64,000 nucleotides of DNA from assembly GCA_003415625.1 (NCBI GenBank), contig PYIU01000001.1, positions 2,356,001 to 2,420,000 on the forward strand. Reading direction: 5' to 3'. A program made the translations under genes and the position numbers. This document shows positions 35,364-46,289 of the stretch, piece by piece. Under the pieces are notes generated by a model. The model saw nothing but the letters and a program-made list of their open reading frames with translations, did no database searches and was not told the DNA's origin. Positions within the stretch are counted from its first letter, which is position 1. Each line of letters opens with the position of its first letter. The stretch comes from Aquanectria penicillioides (Eukaryota > Ascomycota > Sordariomycetes > Hypocreales > Nectriaceae).

Positions 35364-36964
35364 GAAGCTGTGATATCGATATCTAGTAGGTTTTGTGAAG
35401 GCAATGATTTAGAACTGCTATCAGGTTCCGGACGGAATAACTGCGACAATGAATGAATTCTCTATTCAACCAGGTATTCATAGAAGAGAGAAGGTGAGAG
35501 AACGAAGACGAGTTTTAAGCCTGGTTTTCCAGCAGCTTGTGTCATGCTTGCCTAGAGAGCACCGCCACAGGTTGTTGAATCAATGCTGACATGTGCGGGG
35601 TGTCTAACCATAACCTTGTACTTACGCCTCACTCTCACAATAACCGCAAGGCGTTGGATACCCCGCTTATCCTCCGATGCCCTGATACGGGGGCCTTGTG
35701 ATTGCGCAGGCTTTTCAGTAAAGAGAGGCTTGGCTGATTCGGGGGAGTCTCATCAAATGCTTGTGGTACCCGATCCTCGAACTCGATGCTTCATATTCAT
35801 GTGAGTTACTAGATCTACAAGAGAACCAAACTGATCTATGCCTCTAAACTCTCTCAATCCTTCTACTCAAAGATGTAGAATTAACTGCGGACTTGGGTTG
35901 CGAAATGTCAAATATTGTTTATTTATGTCAGAAGTACCATGAAAAAGGTCATGAAAAATGTATCAGTGCCAGGTGAGCTTTAGCCTTTGAGAAGATTCTG
36001 GTATCATTCAAAATGTCTCCAAAGAGCTGAAATGCACAAACGACAATGTAAATTGAGACATGTTTGGAGCGATGCCCTCGTTAAATTCTTTAATCTGATG
36101 AGACGTGACCAGTGATGCACCCCATGCGGCTTTCGAGACTTGGAACTGACTCTTCAACCCAGACCAAAACTTTCTATTTGCGGAGACGGTGTCTAATGAC
36201 ACCGAAATTTCCGAACCTACCCTTGAAAGATTTCAAGTATTTTCGCAAACAGAGTTTCCTAGGCGCATCCGTCCCCAGATTGAAGAACTTGCCGATCGTG
36301 CAGTGGTCCAAAATCTGACACCCACCGTTCTCGCACAAGCTTGTGAAACGGCGATTCAGGACACATTCAACGCTTTTCGCGAAAGCAACACTCCTGGAAG
36401 TGCTAGCCATCTATGTCCCGGTCAACCCGAGATGCAATCCCACAGCCCAGAATTGAGAAATATGGAGTCGGGGCCATACGTGCTTTCACCATCCGATCCT
36501 ACCTCATTTAACCTAATCTTCAATTACTCGGTTACATGATTGAGAAAGCACCAATTCAGGAACGATATATGGACTTCGACGAGATACTCAAATTATTAGA
36601 GAATGATAATGAAGACTCCTGGAGTAACAAAGGGGTAAATATGGAGCATGGATAACAGTGTCGAAGGTCCGAAAGCCATACATGGAAGAGAAATTTCGTT
36701 TAATGGGGAAGGTAAACTTAATCAACTGCCCTTAGAAATTTCACTCCAGTAACCCAAACTCTCCTGGTCATTCCATCCTTATGTTCAGTTTAGTGCTGAA
36801 GATTCCCTACTGTTACATAATTGGGAAATGGAACTTTGTCAGGGTCTGGGAGGTTCGCGGTTTATATCTAAGCAATGAAACTAGAATCAAATCGTAAATC
36901 CCTATTTCAGTTCGAATGCTTCTCTGCATTAGTCCTAGAAAGCAACTTCGCTGCTACCAGCGTC
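35364..36964. other. Spacer with fragments of a decayed or missed gene
   Basis: About 1.6 kb between the 5' side of the F-box gene and the 3' end of the FtsJ-like gene. Several coding-like plus-strand fragments occur: a 36-codon frame from ATG 35591, the open stretch 36150-36539, and a frame around 36537-36655 reading MIEKAPIQERYMDFDEILKL. They are in different frames and I could not splice them into one credible protein. Confidence 0.45.
36150..36539 (+). pseudogene. Coding-like relic or internal exon
   Basis: An open stretch preceded by a plausible acceptor (CAACCCAG, near 36155-36162) and reading LERFQVFSQTEFPRRIRPQI then EELADRAV, an amphipathic, charged helical composition unlike chance. 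There is no ATG at its start. It might be an exon of an unannotated plus-strand gene or a leftover. Family not recognised. Confidence 0.3.
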
Positions 36965-38120
36965 TTATTCTCCTTTATTGGACCACGAAGCCCGGCGCAG
37001 GGCTTCAGCTTGGATCTGAAATATCCGCGTGCTCAATTGAATAAAACGCTCTCCGAAATCATCTAACACGGACTTCACTTGATCAAGAGCTACATCAGCA
37101 TCCACTTTGGAATCGCTCCTGCCATTGCCCAACATGGTTGCATGTCTCCATTTCTTCTTCCACCCCTCAACGGCCTGGACTGCTTCTGTCTTCTGAGGCT
37201 GCACATTTTTCGCGACCATGTAAAATGACGACCTTTTTGCATGGCCACTGCGTGGTTTAAAGAGTTGAACATTAGAAAATTTGCTGAAGAGGTAGATCAG
37301 GGAGACCGAATGCCAAGAATCAGCCCGACTCATTACCAACACTAGAGTTCCACCCCTGGAAATGCGGCTCAGAGCTAGCACGAGCTGGCTCGTTTCTAGC
37401 CGAGTAGACTCACATCCTTGTCGGTATTGGGCGCGTTCTTGGTTCCGAACCACCCTGCCTCCGCAGAAGACGAGTTGGAATTGCTCGTCCGTAAAGGGGC
37501 GGAGAGGCAGAAATCGGCCAGCGTCGGGGTGGGAGGCTGGAATTTCAGTGTTGATGTCGACACCCATCTCGGTCGCCAACATCGTGATGTCGAGAAATTG
37601 TATGGAAATTCGAGGACTGTTTCTCCAATTCGGTAAACGGACTTCCCAGCCTCCCATCTCCATAGGAAGACTGATACCACACATGCAAGCCGCGGGATTT
37701 TGTTCTCTAGCCGATGCTGTGAAGCCTCCAGGCGCCAAACAGAGATCAAGAATATGTAAGTTTTTGCTTTTAGGGCCTACAAATGACATGGCTCCGGTGC
37801 TTTTGTTAAGTTCTTGGCCAATTCTACAAGTCATTTTGTAGAATTTGGCTTTGTTGCTTTCGTCCGCATGATCGGCTCGCTCCCGTTGCTGTTCGAAATG
37901 ACTTTCAGCTTCAAGGCTGTTCCATCCCTAGGCATAAAAACAGATTAGCAACTCGAATTTGGAAACATGGTGTTGTAGAATTGGGATGTTGGTCAGTGCG
38001 TACCCGTCGTCGGAGTGTGACTAGCTCTCGGTGTTCGCTGATATGCTTGGAGATGTACTCTAGGACGAGGCCATCGGGGGTGACAGAGGTAACAGGGATA
38101 CTATCTTGTTGAGAAGACAT
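36965..38120 (-). CDS. FtsJ-like (RrmJ-type) methyltransferase-fold protein
   Basis: Two minus-strand exons, 38120-38004 and 37927-36965; the 76-bp intron is phase 0 and the product has 359 aa. The N-terminus (MSSQQDSIPVTSVTPDG) and a charged helix lead to the SAM-binding motif LHILDLCLAPGGFTASA (about residues 95-111), typical of FtsJ/RrmJ-fold enzymes. The strand-4 region reads FQLVFCGGRVVRNQER and the strand-6 region GGTLVLVMSRADS, where catalytic FtsJ enzymes carry the Asp and second Lys of the K-D-K-E set; neither is evident. The C-terminal part is helical. Many ascomycetes have this stand-alone family with unknown RNA target. SAM binding is likely; 2'-O-methylation is doubtful from these residues. 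Confidence 0.8.
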
Positions 38121-39496
38121 TGCTAGCAGGTTGTAGTGGGAATTCGCGCAACTTGCTTAACTCTTCATTCGAAAAGTGCGATTGGGTTTGACCAGCTAGG
38201 TGACGATGTTGGTTCTTTCAAGCTGGGTAGGCTTTTCTAAATTGTATTCCCAGCCTTATTATTTGACATCTGGGCAAGGTCTGGTGAGTGTAAATGATAC
38301 TCTGACATGGTACTAATTCCGCCTCATTTCTCTTCGAGGACTAATCAGCATGATTGCCTGTCCACCTCATCCTTGTGCCATGAATGACTTGGCAGTGTAT
38401 TATTGGGTAAATCCAAAATTTCTTGTCTCCTCATACGATCCCCATTGGTTGAAACTTATCGTTACTTTCCATGTGTGTCGTGCTGCGATATTAAGCCATG
38501 TTCAGTCAATCAGCTTTAAAGGATCTACTCAGCCGCCATATATTCCCATGGGCCTCCCGCATACCCCCACCACCCCCAGGTCTAGGACGCCAGTATCCCT
38601 AAGCCAAGGTTGTTCCAGTCGCCCCCATCAATATCGCAACGAAGAGTTACATCCTCAAGGGTGCCATTCCTCGTAGTTCGTCTTCTCCGCAGCTCAGACG
38701 AGATTGGAATGGTCCTCTGAGAGGACAATTTTCTTCAGTTATTCTAATCTCCTCTAGTCGAGGCTATCTCACTAGGGAAGATACAAGGAGTTGACAAAGT
38801 TTTGTCAGAGGTTATATGCAGCAAATTGCAACATGTTTAGAGAACCCTACACAAGAACATTCCAAGGCCTTAGTGGCCTTATAAATGGCCTATTGAAGGA
38901 AAGCAAATTAAAGATGGGGAGTAAATATTTTGGCAGATTAACGGATATATAGATGAACCAACCTTTAGCGAAGGCCATCTGAAAATTCTGGATTGCATAC
39001 CGGGTTTTGCAGTAATTTCACATAAAACTGGCGTTTATGATGAAGCGGGGAAGGTGTACTGACATGTCATCTGAGGCAAATAAACCACTCTTGTTGAGGC
39101 ATCTAACTACGGTATTTTTCTACGCTTCTAAATCGCCAATGAAGGCAACGGAAAAGGGTTTCCAAAGAGTAATGTCAGAGATTAAGAAAGATGTTTTTCT
39201 AGGTCTGTAAAACCAGGTAGTTTCTGAATTCTGTTAGGGCTCCCAACGCTCACTTTGACTCACTTCTCAAACGCTTTCAGCGCACTTGCAGGTGGTTTTT
39301 CGCCTATAACCAACAAACAAATCACAAGGAAGGAGCTTTCTGTTTGTGAAAGGAATCAAACTAGTTTGCACTAATGCCTAACACCTGATGGAAAGGCACG
39401 TACCCACTTCTTCACCCTCACTGTTCTTACTCCTTTGCCTTCTCCATTTCCAATCAGCGCAACCCTCACAAATCATCGCTGCAGGATCTTCAGAAG
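38121..39496. other. Divergent spacer without a gene
   Basis: About 1.4 kb between the starts of the FtsJ-like gene (minus) and the RBR gene (plus). No convincing frame, repeat or RNA. Pyrimidine-rich sequence (39410-39460) precedes the RBR ATG. Confidence 0.55.
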
Positions 39497-40866
39497 ATGG
39501 ACGAGAACGACCCGGAGATTCAATCTTTGGCTCTGGCGATTCAGCTCCAATGGGAGGATCTTGAAGCTCTGGAGGGCTTAGACAAGGGCAAACAGCAGGA
39601 AGGGGAGCCGTCTCGCCTTGCTTGCGTTGTCGAGACCGCCAGGGAGGAGCTCAGAGCCCTCGAGGCTCTACTTCTTGATCGATCTTTGTGTCTCCGGCTT
39701 CAACACGGTGCAGGTCCAGCCAGAACTGAGACTCCGCGGGCCATTCAAGAGCTGTCCACACAACCAGAAGCTTCTCAGGATCGAGTACTCGCGTTGACTC
39801 CGAACTCGACCAGGGTGCAAACGCCTGCGGAAGAGCCTAACCAAGGTGTTGAGGTCGACAAAGCAATCGAGCAGCTGAAAGAAGTTGACCTCTACAGTCG
39901 AGACCCGGATCTTCCCGAAATAGGAGAATCTTCGACCAAGAGTGAGTGCCTTGCACCTCCAATACCCCCCACCGAAGATGAGGCAGCAGCAGGAACAACC
40001 ACGTGCATCATTTGCACCGACGAGAAGCCCAAGGACAGCGTTTTTGAAACCCCCTGTGGGCACAAGTATTGTGAGCACTGTGTGTCAGAGCTTTTTCAGA
40101 AATCTCTGGTCGATGAATCAATGTTTCCTCCTCGTTGCTGTCGTCAGCCGATCCCGATTCAGGACATTCAACACTTGTTGCCAGCTGGTTTCCTGAAAGA
40201 GTTCAAAGACAAAGAAATCGAGTTCGAAACAGCAAATCGGCTCTACTGCTCTGACCCAGCTTGCTCTACTTTCATACCACCAAAGGACATCACGCAAGAC
40301 ACCGCCTGTTGCAGCAAGTGTCTAAAGAAAACATGCGCACACTGCAAACAAGCAGCTCATAAAGGAGTTTGCCCCGAGGATACGGCTTCACAAGCAGTCC
40401 TTCTTCTCGCAAAGAACAACGGCTGGCCGCAATGCCCCAAATGCAAAAACTTGGTCGAACTGAATACTGGCTGTTACCACATCAGTAAGAACAATTCCGC
40501 ATCACACAAGGTCACTACTCATCCTCATTAGCGTGCCGCTGCAAGGCCAGCTTTTGCTATCTATGCACCAAAACGTGGAAGCGATGCGAGTGTCCGCAGT
40601 GGGATGAGTCTCGGCTCGTCGAAAGAACTGAAGATATCGCACGCCGTAGGCTTCGCGGAAATGAGACTGCAGCCCAAGTCCAGCAGGTCGTACGAAGAAC
40701 GAGGGCAAACTTGATTGCGGATCACGAATGCAGACACTTTGGGTGGCAATTCCGTCACGGAGGAGGCCGATGTAGCGAGTGTCAGGATGAGATGCCGACA
40801 TTTCTCTTCGAATGTGAAGGATGTGCAATTCGGACATGCCGAAGATGCAGGTTTAACCGTTTGTAG
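39497..40866 (+). CDS. RBR (RING-IBR-RING2) E3 ubiquitin ligase
   Basis: Two exons, 39497-40484 and 40532-40866, give 440 aa; the 47-bp GT-AG intron splits RING2 exactly inside CYHI/TCRCKASFC. Residues 1-165 are acidic and helical with no known domain. RING1 starts at Cys170 (CIICTDEKPKDSVFETPCGH, then YCEHC). The IBR follows (LYCSDPACSTFIPP, CCSKC, CAHC), then RING2 (CPKCKNLVELNTGCYHIT), whose Cys just before Tyr-His is the position of the ubiquitin-thioester Cys in HHARI/parkin-type ligases. A further Cys/His-rich tail (CRHFGWQFRHGGGRCSEC and CEGCAIRTCRRC) ends the protein and may be an extra zinc module. Ariadne-like fungal proteins of this kind are numerous; targets are unknown. Confidence 0.9.
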
Positions 40867-41577
40867 CGCCTTTTCCGGGCATTGTGTGAGGCAGACATCA
40901 AGCGCCGCCAACTGGCTTTGTCCCTGACGCCACTGCAAACGGAGCCCAACTTGGACCGTCTCCACTGGGTCTGTGTCGGAATCTGCGGGTTACGTGGTCG
41001 ACAGGAATTCTCTGAGAAATTAGCAGCTGTTGAAAGGTGCTACAAGGGGGGTTGGCAGTACACAGTGCACAAACAGGACTTGGTGCTTCGATGTGGATAG
41101 ATGTGGATAGATGTGGATAGATGTGGATAGATGTGGCTTTTACGGAGTACCGAGGGACGACTGTGTTCGATCCAACGAAGCTACCCTATATTTGGTTCAT
41201 TTCTCTGTATTTCTCCGTTACAGTTCGGAGAACACTACAAACTTTACAAGAATTCGGTCACCAAATATTGCTCTTGAGCATTTGCGAAGAAAAGCAATGT
41301 CCGCTGGTCCATGTAAAGCCCAAGCTTGTCTAATTGTCTCAAAGTGGTCAAAATTGTTCGCCTTCTGTCGGAAAGCCGAATCGCGAGATTAAGTGGGACT
41401 GATGTATCCACCTAGATATCAGGGCGCGCTGCAACACCATAACATCCTGGTATATATCCGAATCCTCCAAGAAGCTTAAAGACACGACATCCATCTCCTT
41501 CGTGTGTCATTCCCTTACATTTTACTACCTAGCTCTTGCGGTAGAATTTTCGTCATTACTCGTGTTTTCAACCCACA
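40867..41577. other. Spacer with a decamer tandem repeat
   Basis: About 710 bp between the RBR gene and the next plus-strand gene. Contains the ATGTGGATAG tandem repeat. No coding frame supported. Confidence 0.6.
41091..41136. repeat. ATGTGGATAG tandem repeat (4.6 copies)
   Basis: Four perfect 10-bp copies plus six bases of a fifth. Complete identity of the copies suggests recent expansion or ongoing slippage. Confidence 0.95.
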
Positions 41578-42409
41578 ATGGCCCGGATCTCCACAGCGAA
41601 AAGACGGCTTGCGACCCTGGCCAAGACAGCAGCAGGCGCCTCTGCGACTGGTTTTGCTGGCTTCTGGTTCTGGACACGAAAATGCCAATTCGAAGAGCTC
41701 GAGCCCGAAACTGACTATTTATTCCGTCATCCAATCATGAAGCAGCTCAATCCGAGAAACAACCCCGACACTCATGACATGTGCGTGCGGAGGGTCCCGT
41801 TTTCGCAGATCAAGCCTGAGCTGCTGGAGGATGCTCAACAGGGCGGGACCAAGCTCATTGAGACGTATTGCGCAGGGATCTGGGGAAGATATGGTACGCA
41901 AAGGGACAAAAAAAAAAGCCGATCGGCTTCAAAGCTAATTTGTGGGAAGGATATGGCATCCAATGGAGAATTATGCAGTTTTTCAAGGACGAGACCAACC
42001 AGGAAGATTTGTGGACCAAGGACGAGCTTCTCAAGAGCACATATGAGCCAGGTGAGCAATAACCCAATCCGATCTCAGAGACACTCTAATGTATTTTACT
42101 GTTGAAGGTACCTTCGCCACGCATCACTTTCACTTTCTCGAGAAGTCCCCGGAGTCTATCATATTCCGAGCCTGCCTCGCACCGCGACAAAATATTGGGA
42201 AGCCAGTCGAGATGGATACAGTCAGTGAGCTTCGTGCGGAACTGGACGAGGAAAAGCAAAACATCGTATTCAAGATGAAGGCAATCACATTTGATGGATC
42301 CGAGGGCGCATCGCAGAAGCCTGATCCATTCGGCGGTGTTTCTGGATGGCTTCATCGGCAATACGCGTCACTGTTGGTGGAGGCTGCTGCTGGAAACTGC
42401 ATGCAGTAG
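41578..42409 (+). CDS. Unknown conserved-looking protein with frame break at A10
   Basis: ATG 41578 (MARISTAKRRLATLAKTA) starts a basic amphipathic N-terminus and a short hydrophobic stretch (GFAGFWFW), possibly a mitochondrial or membrane signal. The frame runs through PFSQIKPELLEDAQQGGTKL to about 41893. Coding character then switches frame across an A10 run (41908-41917): the following part reads LWEGYGIQWRIMQFF and LWTKDELLKSTYEPG. A normal 56-bp intron (42052-42107) leads to the last exon 42108-42409. Two readings fit: a one-base change in the A run (sequencing error or mutation), or a 41-bp GT-AG intron 41894-41934, which restores the frame and gives 244 aa. I do not recognise the family. 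The encoded function is unknown. Confidence 0.6.
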
Positions 42410-43703
42410 AGGAAGAGAAGGATTGAAGTGGAGGAGTGAAGAAAAAAACTAGACTGGTGTTTGTGATTATGTAGGATACCCAGGATAAGGCGTCGCCACT
42501 CTATGTGTATTTGAGCTACAAATTATTTGATCTTTTTAGACCTATTCTGTACATGGTTTGACGTGGTTGCAAATCCGGCGAATAATCCGACTTTCCGTTC
42601 CCAGCCAGCCACTACCCCAAATAGTGCATGCACCGTCATCGAGCTCCCCCAAGCTTTGGATCCAAGACAAATGCATCAGCTGTCTGCAAAAAGTGAAGAA
42701 ATCTTGGCCTCGGCGATGCCTTTCGGCCCCGCTTGCTGTATGCTAATCGGGGTTCTTGGTGCTGCTCGATTCTGATCGTCCATCTTGGCGTGGAGGACAT
42801 TGATGATGCCGCTGCATCTCCGCGTGAGTATTAGTCTACTGTGGATAGACTTGAAATATATTATACCCAAGAAAACTAACATAGCTGGAATAACCAGGAA
42901 TGTAAACAACCATGGCCAAGAACACATGTAGCGGAGGTGTTGCGGATGGACATGGTGGAATTGATGGTAGAGAATCCGGGGGTGGCCCGACTACGGCGAT
43001 AACACGATAGCCCCGACATTCATGCTACGTACAAGCTTAATTACTGCCCTCAAGCACCTGAGGGCCCACTGAAAATAACGGTAAAGAGACTTCTAAAAAT
43101 GGCTGCTGTGAGTGTGATTGCTGAGACTTGGTCTCAGATTCAGACGCGGGACGACTGCGACACTGTCTACGGCACGTCAACAAATGAATAATGGACATGC
43201 AAGCGCAATAACTGACGGAATACCACACAATCTTTGCAACCAGCAACGGGTAGCATCATCCCACTTTATGTTGTGATGATTCTTGGAGTAGGCGTCGTCA
43301 ATCACGAACCATAACCGGATATTCATCTAACTATATGCGTCCCGGGGGACGCCGGAGTGGCGAATCCCGCGCATCACATCATGAACACGGCTAGTCTCGT
43401 CGTGACCACGTCTGAAATGCATATCAACTTTTCCAGGCACAGATGGAAGCTCTCGAATGCATCTCTCACCCTGATCGTCCTGGGAAGCAAATCCTGTTCC
43501 GCATCTCACAGCACATTTCATCTTTTGGAAGCGAATTACGCAGCGATCTAGTTTACGACCCGACACCACATCAAAATCTTCCTTGGACTCAGCAAGTGGG
43601 AGCTCAAAGGATTAATCTCACGAAGCATTGAAACCGCCAAGGGAGCAGCGACTGCAAACACGTCCTTCTGAAAGAGCTCAATCTAGTCCCTCACCTGGAT
43701 CAG
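42410..43703. other. Spacer with weak coding candidates
   Basis: About 1.3 kb. A small minus-strand membrane-protein-like frame (42676-42927) is listed separately. A plus-strand frame from ATG 43443 (MEALECISHPDRPGKQILFR) has protein-like composition for about 48 codons and might be a 5' exon of the ATPase gene, but I found no junction that joins cleanly. Confidence 0.45.
42676..42927 (-). CDS. Possible small single-pass membrane protein
   Basis: 83-codon minus-strand frame with ATG at 42927. It starts MCSWPWLFTFLVIPAMLVFL, a clear hydrophobic segment, followed by a basic stretch (SRLILTRRCSG) and a polar tail. The arrangement resembles a signal-anchored small protein, but length and isolation make chance possible. 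It is convergent with the unknown gene ending at 42409. Confidence 0.25.
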   Translation of the reverse strand: MCSWPWLFTFLVIPAMLVFLGIIYFKSIHSRLILTRRCSGIINVLHAKMDDQNRAAPRTPISIQQAGPKGIAEAKISSLFADS

Positions 43704-43727
43704 GTGCCACCCTTATTTGAGAAAGAA

Positions 43728-46289
43728 ATGGCCGAAGATACCTCAGAGAAGAAGAATCTCCATTCCCCAATTGTCCTGATCGACAATGATCTCGAGAAAG
43801 GCGAGATATCCGACGATGAATCAGAAGCAGACCTCAAAACAGAATCAAAACCAGCACTAGAACATGTCACCCTCGCGGTATCGGGCATGACATGCGCGGC
43901 ATGCGAGACTAAGCTCCAAAAGACACTGGCAATAATCAAGCCAGTGACCAACCTCAAGACCAGCTTGATGCTCGGCAGGGCCGATTTCGACATAGACCCG
44001 AGAGTCTCGTCTGCCATCGAGGTCATCCTGCACGTTGAAAAAACCACAGAGTTCAAGTGCGAAAGGGTCTCAAATCAAGGCCTCAGTCTCGATCTCATCA
44101 GCCTCGACGGCGATGTGAGGAGGATTTTCAACTCAGAGTGGCCAGATGGAGTCACCAAAATCAGGCTCCTCAGCAGAAACATTATCCGGGTTGACTTCAA
44201 TCCCAATGTCGTCGGAGCGAGAGATCTTGTCGAAAAGGGATGGGACAAGCCCTTGCTATTGGCTCCGCCTCGACCTGATGGCTCTCGCGAAGCAAGCGCT
44301 CGACACGTTCGTAGTCTCGGTCGTACAACACTCATCTCTGCCGGACTCACTTTTCCTGTCGTTATCATGGCATGGGCTCCTCTTCCACACCACGACGTGG
44401 GTTACGCCTCAGTATCTCTGATCTTAGCCACAATGGTTCAGGTGTTTATAGCTGGACCATTCTATCCGAAAGCTCTCAAGGCTATTGTTTTCTCACGGGT
44501 CGTTGAAATGGAATTGTTGATTGTACTCAGCACGACTGCCGCGTACTTATTTTCCCTGATATCATTCGGGTATCTCGCATCCGGCAATCCCCTGGCGACG
44601 GGCCACTTCTTCGAAACCAGCACTCTGTTGGTCACTTTTGTCATGGCAGGCCGCTATATCTCAGCGGCAGCACGCAAAAAAGCCGTCGACTCGATTGAAA
44701 TTCGCGAAATGCAACCCACCAATGCGATTATTTGCAGCGACACCGGCGACAGGGTAATCGACACACGACTGCTTCAGCTTGGCGACATCTTCAAGATCGT
44801 CCCCGAGGCAACTATACCGACTGACGGCGTAGTTGTCTCAGGGAACTCCGAGGTGAATGAGTCCATGATGACGGGGGAACGGATGCCTGCTTTGAAGCAG
44901 ATAGGGTCCGGCGTTATAGCTGGGTCTCTCAATGGCTCGGGAAGATTGAAGGCACGAGTCACCCGGCTTCCACACGACAACACCATTAGCACTATTGCTA
45001 AAATGATTGACGAAGCAAAGCTCTCGAAGCCCAGGATTCAAGAAACGGCCGATCGCGTATCGAGATACTTTGTCCCGGCCGTCCTAATGCTGAGTGCGGT
45101 CACGTTTCTTGCCTGGGTTGGCGTGGGGAGGACCGTACAACGCAAGTCTGGATCCGACGCGGTTGTCCAAGCTGTAACATACGCAATCGCGGTTCTAATC
45201 ATCTTATGCCCATGCGCCCTCGGCCTAGCTGTCCCAATGGTCACTCTCATAGCGACAGGCATGGCTGCGGAACGAGGTGTGATTTTTCAATCCCCTGAAA
45301 GCATCGAGGCTGCATATAAAACCAAACATGTCATCTTCAACAAGACTGGCACTCTAACGCAGGGAAAGCTAACCGTGTCCCAAGAAAAGTACCTGGGTAA
45401 GGACGAAGCGCTTACAAAGTCTTTACTGATGGCACTGCTCGAAGACGTTAAGCACCCTGTGTCGATGGCCGTTGCGACTCACCTCAAGGGAAAAGGAATC
45501 GTGGCCAATTCAGAAGTGACCGAGGTTAATGCTCTAGTTGGGAAGGGTGTAAAAGGAAACTTCAATGGCACCACAATACGCGCCGGGAACTCACGATGGC
45601 TGGATCTATTCGCAGACGTCAGTGTTCGGGATATTCAGTCCAAGGGACAGACGGCCTTTTGCTTCATGATTGGCGACACCCCTGCTGCGATTTTCGGCCT
45701 TCAAGACAGCCCCAGGCCTGAGGCATTATGGACGGTTTCTAACCTGCAAGAAGCGGGCATCACAGTTCACTTGATTTCTGGAGACGATGAGGGCTCTGTC
45801 CGTGCGATAGGACATCACCTTGGCATTTCAGACAATCATTTGCTGTCCCGATGCACGCCAGCGGATAAACACGCCTACGTTAGAGGTGTCCTGTTCAGCC
45901 ATTGCAGTGCCAGTTGGGCAAGGAGTAGTTCGCTGCCTGTTGTGATATTCTGCGGAGACGGTACCAGCGATGCGGCAGCAATGGCCCAAGCAACTATCGG
46001 CGTGCACATGAACGAAGGGACTGATATCGCCAAGTCTGCCGCCGACGTGGTCATCATGCGTCCGAACCTGGCTGGAATCATTACGGCCATCGCGATTAGT
46101 AAGAAGGCAGTCAACCGGATCATGTTCAATTTTGGCTGGAGTTTCGTTTACAACGTCTTTGCTGTCGTGCTGGCATCTGGGGCCTTTATCAACGCGAGAA
46201 TTGCCCCTGCCTTTGCTGGCTTGGGCGAGGTTGTTAGCGTTCTGCCGGTCATTGCTGCAGCAGTCATGATGCAATGGGCGAAGATTTAG
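43728..46289 (+). CDS. P1B-type (copper-transporter-like) ATPase with NKTGT instead of DKTGT
   Basis: Single open exon of 853 aa from ATG 43728 (MAEDTSEKKN). The frame stays open upstream to about 43630, so a missed 5' exon is possible. One heavy-metal-associated domain with GMTCAAC (residues 53-59) is followed by a degenerate second half-domain. Transport features are present: LILCPCALGLAVP with the metal-binding CPC at 494-496, the actuator motif MMTGERMP, and the HP-type motif DVKHPVSMAVATHL. The phosphorylation motif reads VIFNKTGTLTQGK: codon 538 is AAC (45339-45341), Asn replacing the invariant Asp that forms the aspartyl-phosphate. The hinge motif is GDGTSDAAAMAQATIGV rather than GDGxNDxP. 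The frame is otherwise intact, so the protein could be expressed but should not pump by the classical cycle. Family members move Cu(I) to secretory compartments or out of the cell. Confidence 0.88.
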   Translation: MAEDTSEKKNLHSPIVLIDNDLEKGEISDDESEADLKTESKPALEHVTLAVSGMTCAACETKLQKTLAIIKPVTNLKTSLMLGRADFDIDPRVSSAIEVILHVEKTTEFKCERVSNQGLSLDLISLDGDVRRIFNSEWPDGVTKIRLLSRNIIRVDFNPNVVGARDLVEKGWDKPLLLAPPRPDGSREASARHVRSLGRTTLISAGLTFPVVIMAWAPLPHHDVGYASVSLILATMVQVFIAGPFYPKALKAIVFSRVVEMELLIVLSTTAAYLFSLISFGYLASGNPLATGHFFETSTLLVTFVMAGRYISAAARKKAVDSIEIREMQPTNAIICSDTGDRVIDTRLLQLGDIFKIVPEATIPTDGVVVSGNSEVNESMMTGERMPALKQIGSGVIAGSLNGSGRLKARVTRLPHDNTISTIAKMIDEAKLSKPRIQETADRVSRYFVPAVLMLSAVTFLAWVGVGRTVQRKSGSDAVVQAVTYAIAVLIILCPCALGLAVPMVTLIATGMAAERGVIFQSPESIEAAYKTKHVIFNKTGTLTQGKLTVSQEKYLGKDEALTKSLLMALLEDVKHPVSMAVATHLKGKGIVANSEVTEVNALVGKGVKGNFNGTTIRAGNSRWLDLFADVSVRDIQSKGQTAFCFMIGDTPAAIFGLQDSPRPEALWTVSNLQEAGITVHLISGDDEGSVRAIGHHLGISDNHLLSRCTPADKHAYVRGVLFSHCSASWARSSSLPVVIFCGDGTSDAAAMAQATIGVHMNEGTDIAKSAADVVIMRPNLAGIITAIAISKKAVNRIMFNFGWSFVYNVFAVVLASGAFINARIAPAFAGLGEVVSVLPVIAAAVMMQWAKI

